Shown one piece after another: positions 15,051 through 16,606 of a DNA stretch of 16,606 nucleotides. The position numbers were made by a program, and so were the translations under genes. A model generated the notes under the pieces. The model did no database searches. It worked only from the letters and a program-made list of their open reading frames with translations, and was not told the origin of the DNA. How positions within the stretch are numbered: position 1 is the first letter of the stretch; every line of letters begins with the position of its first letter. This DNA comes from Gallionellaceae bacterium (GTDB lineage: Bacteria; Pseudomonadota; Gammaproteobacteria; Burkholderiales; Gallionellaceae): positions 1 through 16,606 of the forward strand of contig JAUYFR010000324.1 of NCBI GenBank assembly GCA_030690855.1, written 5' to 3'.

Positions 15051-16340
15051 ATGGATAAGTCAAAGCAGGAAATTGTCATCGCCAGCGCAACTGCGCCTGA
15101 GCTCAACAGCCGGAGAGAATTTATGAAACAGACAGGTGCAGTTTTAGGTGCCGCAGGAATTATGTCGATGGTGCCGATGGGCACGCGTGCTGCGGCTTGG
15201 GCGGCGGGCTCGGACGCGCCAGAGCTGAAAACAGTCAACGTCGGTTTCATTCCGTTGACTGACTGCGCTTCGGTCATATTGGCATCAGTGATGAAGTTCG
15301 ACGAGAAGTACGGCATCAAAATCAATTTATCCAAAGAGGCGTCTTGGGCTGCCGTGCGCGACAAGTTAGTGAACGGTGAGCTGCACGCAGCACACGTTTT
15401 ATATGGCCTGATTTACGGTGTGCAACTCGGTATCGGCGGCCAGAAAAAAGACATGTCGATCATGATGACGCTGAACAACAATGGCCAGGCCATCACGCTG
15501 TCTAACCAGCTCAAAGACAAGGGCGCAACCACTGGCCCTACCTTGAAAAAGCTCCTAGATAGTGAAAAGCGCGACTACACCTTTGCGCAAACTTTCCCCA
15601 CCGGCACACACGCCATGTGGCTGAATTATTGGCTAGCCAGCCAAGACATCAATCCGTTAACCGATGTAAAAAACATTACCGTGCCACCACCACAAATGGT
15701 TGCGAATATGCGTGTGGGCAATATGGATGGTTTCTGCGTGGGTGAGCCCTGGAACAATCGCGCCATCTACGACAAGATCGGTTTCACCGCAGTCACCACG
15801 CAAGACATCTGGAAAGACCACCCAGAAAAAGTATTGGGTAGCACTGCCGAATTCACCCAGAAATATCCGAACACTGCGCGCGCGCTGATGATGGCCGTGC
15901 TAGAGGCTTCCAAATATATCGATGACATGGCAAACCGCCGCAAAGTAGCCGAGATCATCGCCGACAAATCTTATGTGAATTGCCCAGTGGATGTGATCGA
16001 CCAACGTCTGGAAGGCAAATACGAAGATGGCTTGGGTAAGAAATGGAATGACCCGAACTACATGAAATTCTGTAACAACGGTGCGGTGAACTTCCCTTAT
16101 CTCTCCGATGGCATGTGGTTCATGACTCAGCACAAACGTTGGGGCTTGCTGAAAGAAGATCCAGATTATTTGGGCGTAGCGAAAAAGGTCAATCAGGTCG
16201 AGCTTTATAAACAAGCGGCATCGCAAGTGAAAGTAGCGATTCCTAAAGACGTGATGCGCACATCTAAATTGATCGACGGTACGGTTTGGGATGGTAAAGA
16301 TCCGAAGAAATACGCGGCCTCTTTCAAGATCAAAGCGTAA
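15051..16340 (+). CDS. nrtA: Nitrate-type ABC transporter substrate-binding protein, Tat-exported
   Basis: The 429-residue protein is of the NrtA/CmpA family of periplasmic anion-binding proteins. A textbook Tat signal SRREFMK (residues 20-26) precedes a hydrophobic stretch and an AxA site near residues 47-51. The mature part shows VGFIPLTDCASVILASVMKF, SWAAVRDKLVNGELHAAHVL, TFPTGTHAMWLNYWLA and the FCVGEPWNNRA segment, typical of the nitrate/bicarbonate branch. I chose ATG at 15051: it has AAGGAG 8 bases upstream and begins after the leader terminator. The longer reading frame from TTG 14913 would start inside the sigma-54 -12 element. Nitrate is the likely ligand because of family, sigma-54 control and the following permease, though related family members bind bicarbonate or cyanate. 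Confidence 0.9.
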   Translation: MDKSKQEIVIASATAPELNSRREFMKQTGAVLGAAGIMSMVPMGTRAAAWAAGSDAPELKTVNVGFIPLTDCASVILASVMKFDEKYGIKINLSKEASWAAVRDKLVNGELHAAHVLYGLIYGVQLGIGGQKKDMSIMMTLNNNGQAITLSNQLKDKGATTGPTLKKLLDSEKRDYTFAQTFPTGTHAMWLNYWLASQDINPLTDVKNITVPPPQMVANMRVGNMDGFCVGEPWNNRAIYDKIGFTAVTTQDIWKDHPEKVLGSTAEFTQKYPNTARALMMAVLEASKYIDDMANRRKVAEIIADKSYVNCPVDVIDQRLEGKYEDGLGKKWNDPNYMKFCNNGAVNFPYLSDGMWFMTQHKRWGLLKEDPDYLGVAKKVNQVELYKQAASQVKVAIPKDVMRTSKLIDGTVWDGKDPKKYAASFKIKA

Positions 16341-16348
16341 GTAGCACA

Positions 16349-16493
16349 AGGTACCTCTAAGAATTCGTCGCACCGGCGAAAGCCGGTGTCCAGCGGTTTT
16401 ATTAAAAGAGGCTTTGCCCTTGCTACGCAAGTAACTATTTTTTCTGAACTGGATTCCGGCCTACGCCGGAATGACAAATTACTAGAGATTACG
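16349..16493 (-). repeat. MITE-like element, copy 2, inside the nrt operon
   Basis: This copy of about 145 bp is inverted relative to copy 1. Its ends, AAGGTACCTCTAAGAATTC and TAGTAATTTGTC-type (on the complement), match the terminal repeats of copy 1. Inside are ACCGGCGAAAGCCGGT (16372-16387) and ATTCCGGCCTACGCCGGAAT (16453-16472). It fills nearly all of the 170-bp gap between nrtA and nrtB. Its transcript can fold into one long hairpin plus two end hairpins, which could reduce expression of downstream permease genes. Confidence 0.8.
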
Positions 16494-16510
16494 AAATCAA
16501 AAGGGTTGTG

Positions 16511-16606
16511 ATGAAAGCTAAAAAATATTTTCTGGATAACTTGCTCCCCCCTTTATTGGGCATCGCATTATTCATCCTACTTTGGTCGATGTTAGCCCAA
16601 GGTAGC
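16511..16606 (+). CDS. nrtB: Nitrate ABC transporter permease, N-terminus only (3' truncated by window edge)
   Basis: The frame is open from ATG 16511 to the window end and encodes 32 residues: a Lys-rich start (MKAKKYFLDN), then LLPPLLGIALFILLWSMLAQ, a first transmembrane helix of the kind that begins NrtB/SsuC-type permeases. AAGGG lies 8 bases upstream of the start. Position right after nrtA makes NrtB the best reading; the diagnostic EAA loop lies beyond the window, so family assignment rests mainly on context. Confidence 0.78.
   Translation, partial: MKAKKYFLDNLLPPLLGIALFILLWSMLAQGS

Noticed and set aside
16205..16477. Minus-strand reading frame starting SFRRRPESS
   Set aside because: Its start is a translation of the CCGG palindrome of MITE copy 2, and the rest is antisense to nrtA. 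Such frames are common artefacts of this repeat type.
14466..16493. Composite transposon carrying nrtA
   Set aside because: No transposase is present, no target duplication could be recognised, and the nrtA-nrtB arrangement is an ordinary transporter operon; inverted MITE copies alone do not show mobility of the segment.

Overview
The window looks like chromosomal DNA of a Gram-negative proteobacterium, probably near the beta/gamma boundary. It has the YbcJ, ArfB, YaeQ and HemG families, a Cus-type tripartite copper/silver exporter, a Tat-exported NrtA-type protein and a sigma-54 promoter. Species cannot be decided from this sequence. No rRNA, tRNA, CRISPR array, integrase or transposase gene was seen.

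Layout. (1) 1-1555, plus strand: the 3' end of prfC (release factor RF3), a YbcJ-like S4 RNA-binding protein, the ribosome-rescue hydrolase ArfB and YaeQ, tightly packed and apparently co-transcribed. (2) 1580-6802, minus strand: an extradiol dioxygenase of the LigB/YgiD (DOPA dioxygenase) family, an AlkD-type DNA alkylation repair glycosylase, and a 1224-residue membrane-bound c-di-GMP enzyme with HAMP-PAS-GAF-PAS-GGDEF-EAL architecture. The last gene starts inside the alkD stop region. (3) 6966-7493, plus strand: hemG, divergent from the dioxygenase gene and clearly more AT-rich than its neighbours. (4) 7578-14419, minus strand: a copper/silver efflux operon. A small secreted Cys/His/Met protein is followed by CusC-, CusB-, CusA- and CusF-like genes, with ATGA overlaps or single-base gaps joining the last four. 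CusB carries a second CusF-like domain fused to its C-terminus. CusA carries a short in-frame insert that looks like a captured palindromic repeat. (5) 14420-16606: a regulatory and repeat-rich intergenic region, then a nitrate-type ABC transporter (nrtA complete, nrtB only its first 32 codons).

The most informative non-coding signals are in region 5. A sigma-54 promoter with exact -24/-12 spacing lies upstream of nrtA. The roughly 120-nt leader contains a very strong intrinsic terminator before the ribosome binding site, so nrtA is probably controlled by both NtrC/sigma-54 activation and transcription attenuation, as in the Klebsiella nasF operon. Two inverted copies of a MITE-like palindromic element (about 239 and 146 bp) flank nrtA, and one of them lies inside the transporter operon between nrtA and nrtB.

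How the genes work together: region 1 concerns translation termination and ribosome rescue. Region 4 builds a periplasm-to-outside Cu(I)/Ag(I) export machine, with periplasmic chaperone modules delivering metal to the RND pump. Region 5 imports nitrate (or a similar anion) under nitrogen control.
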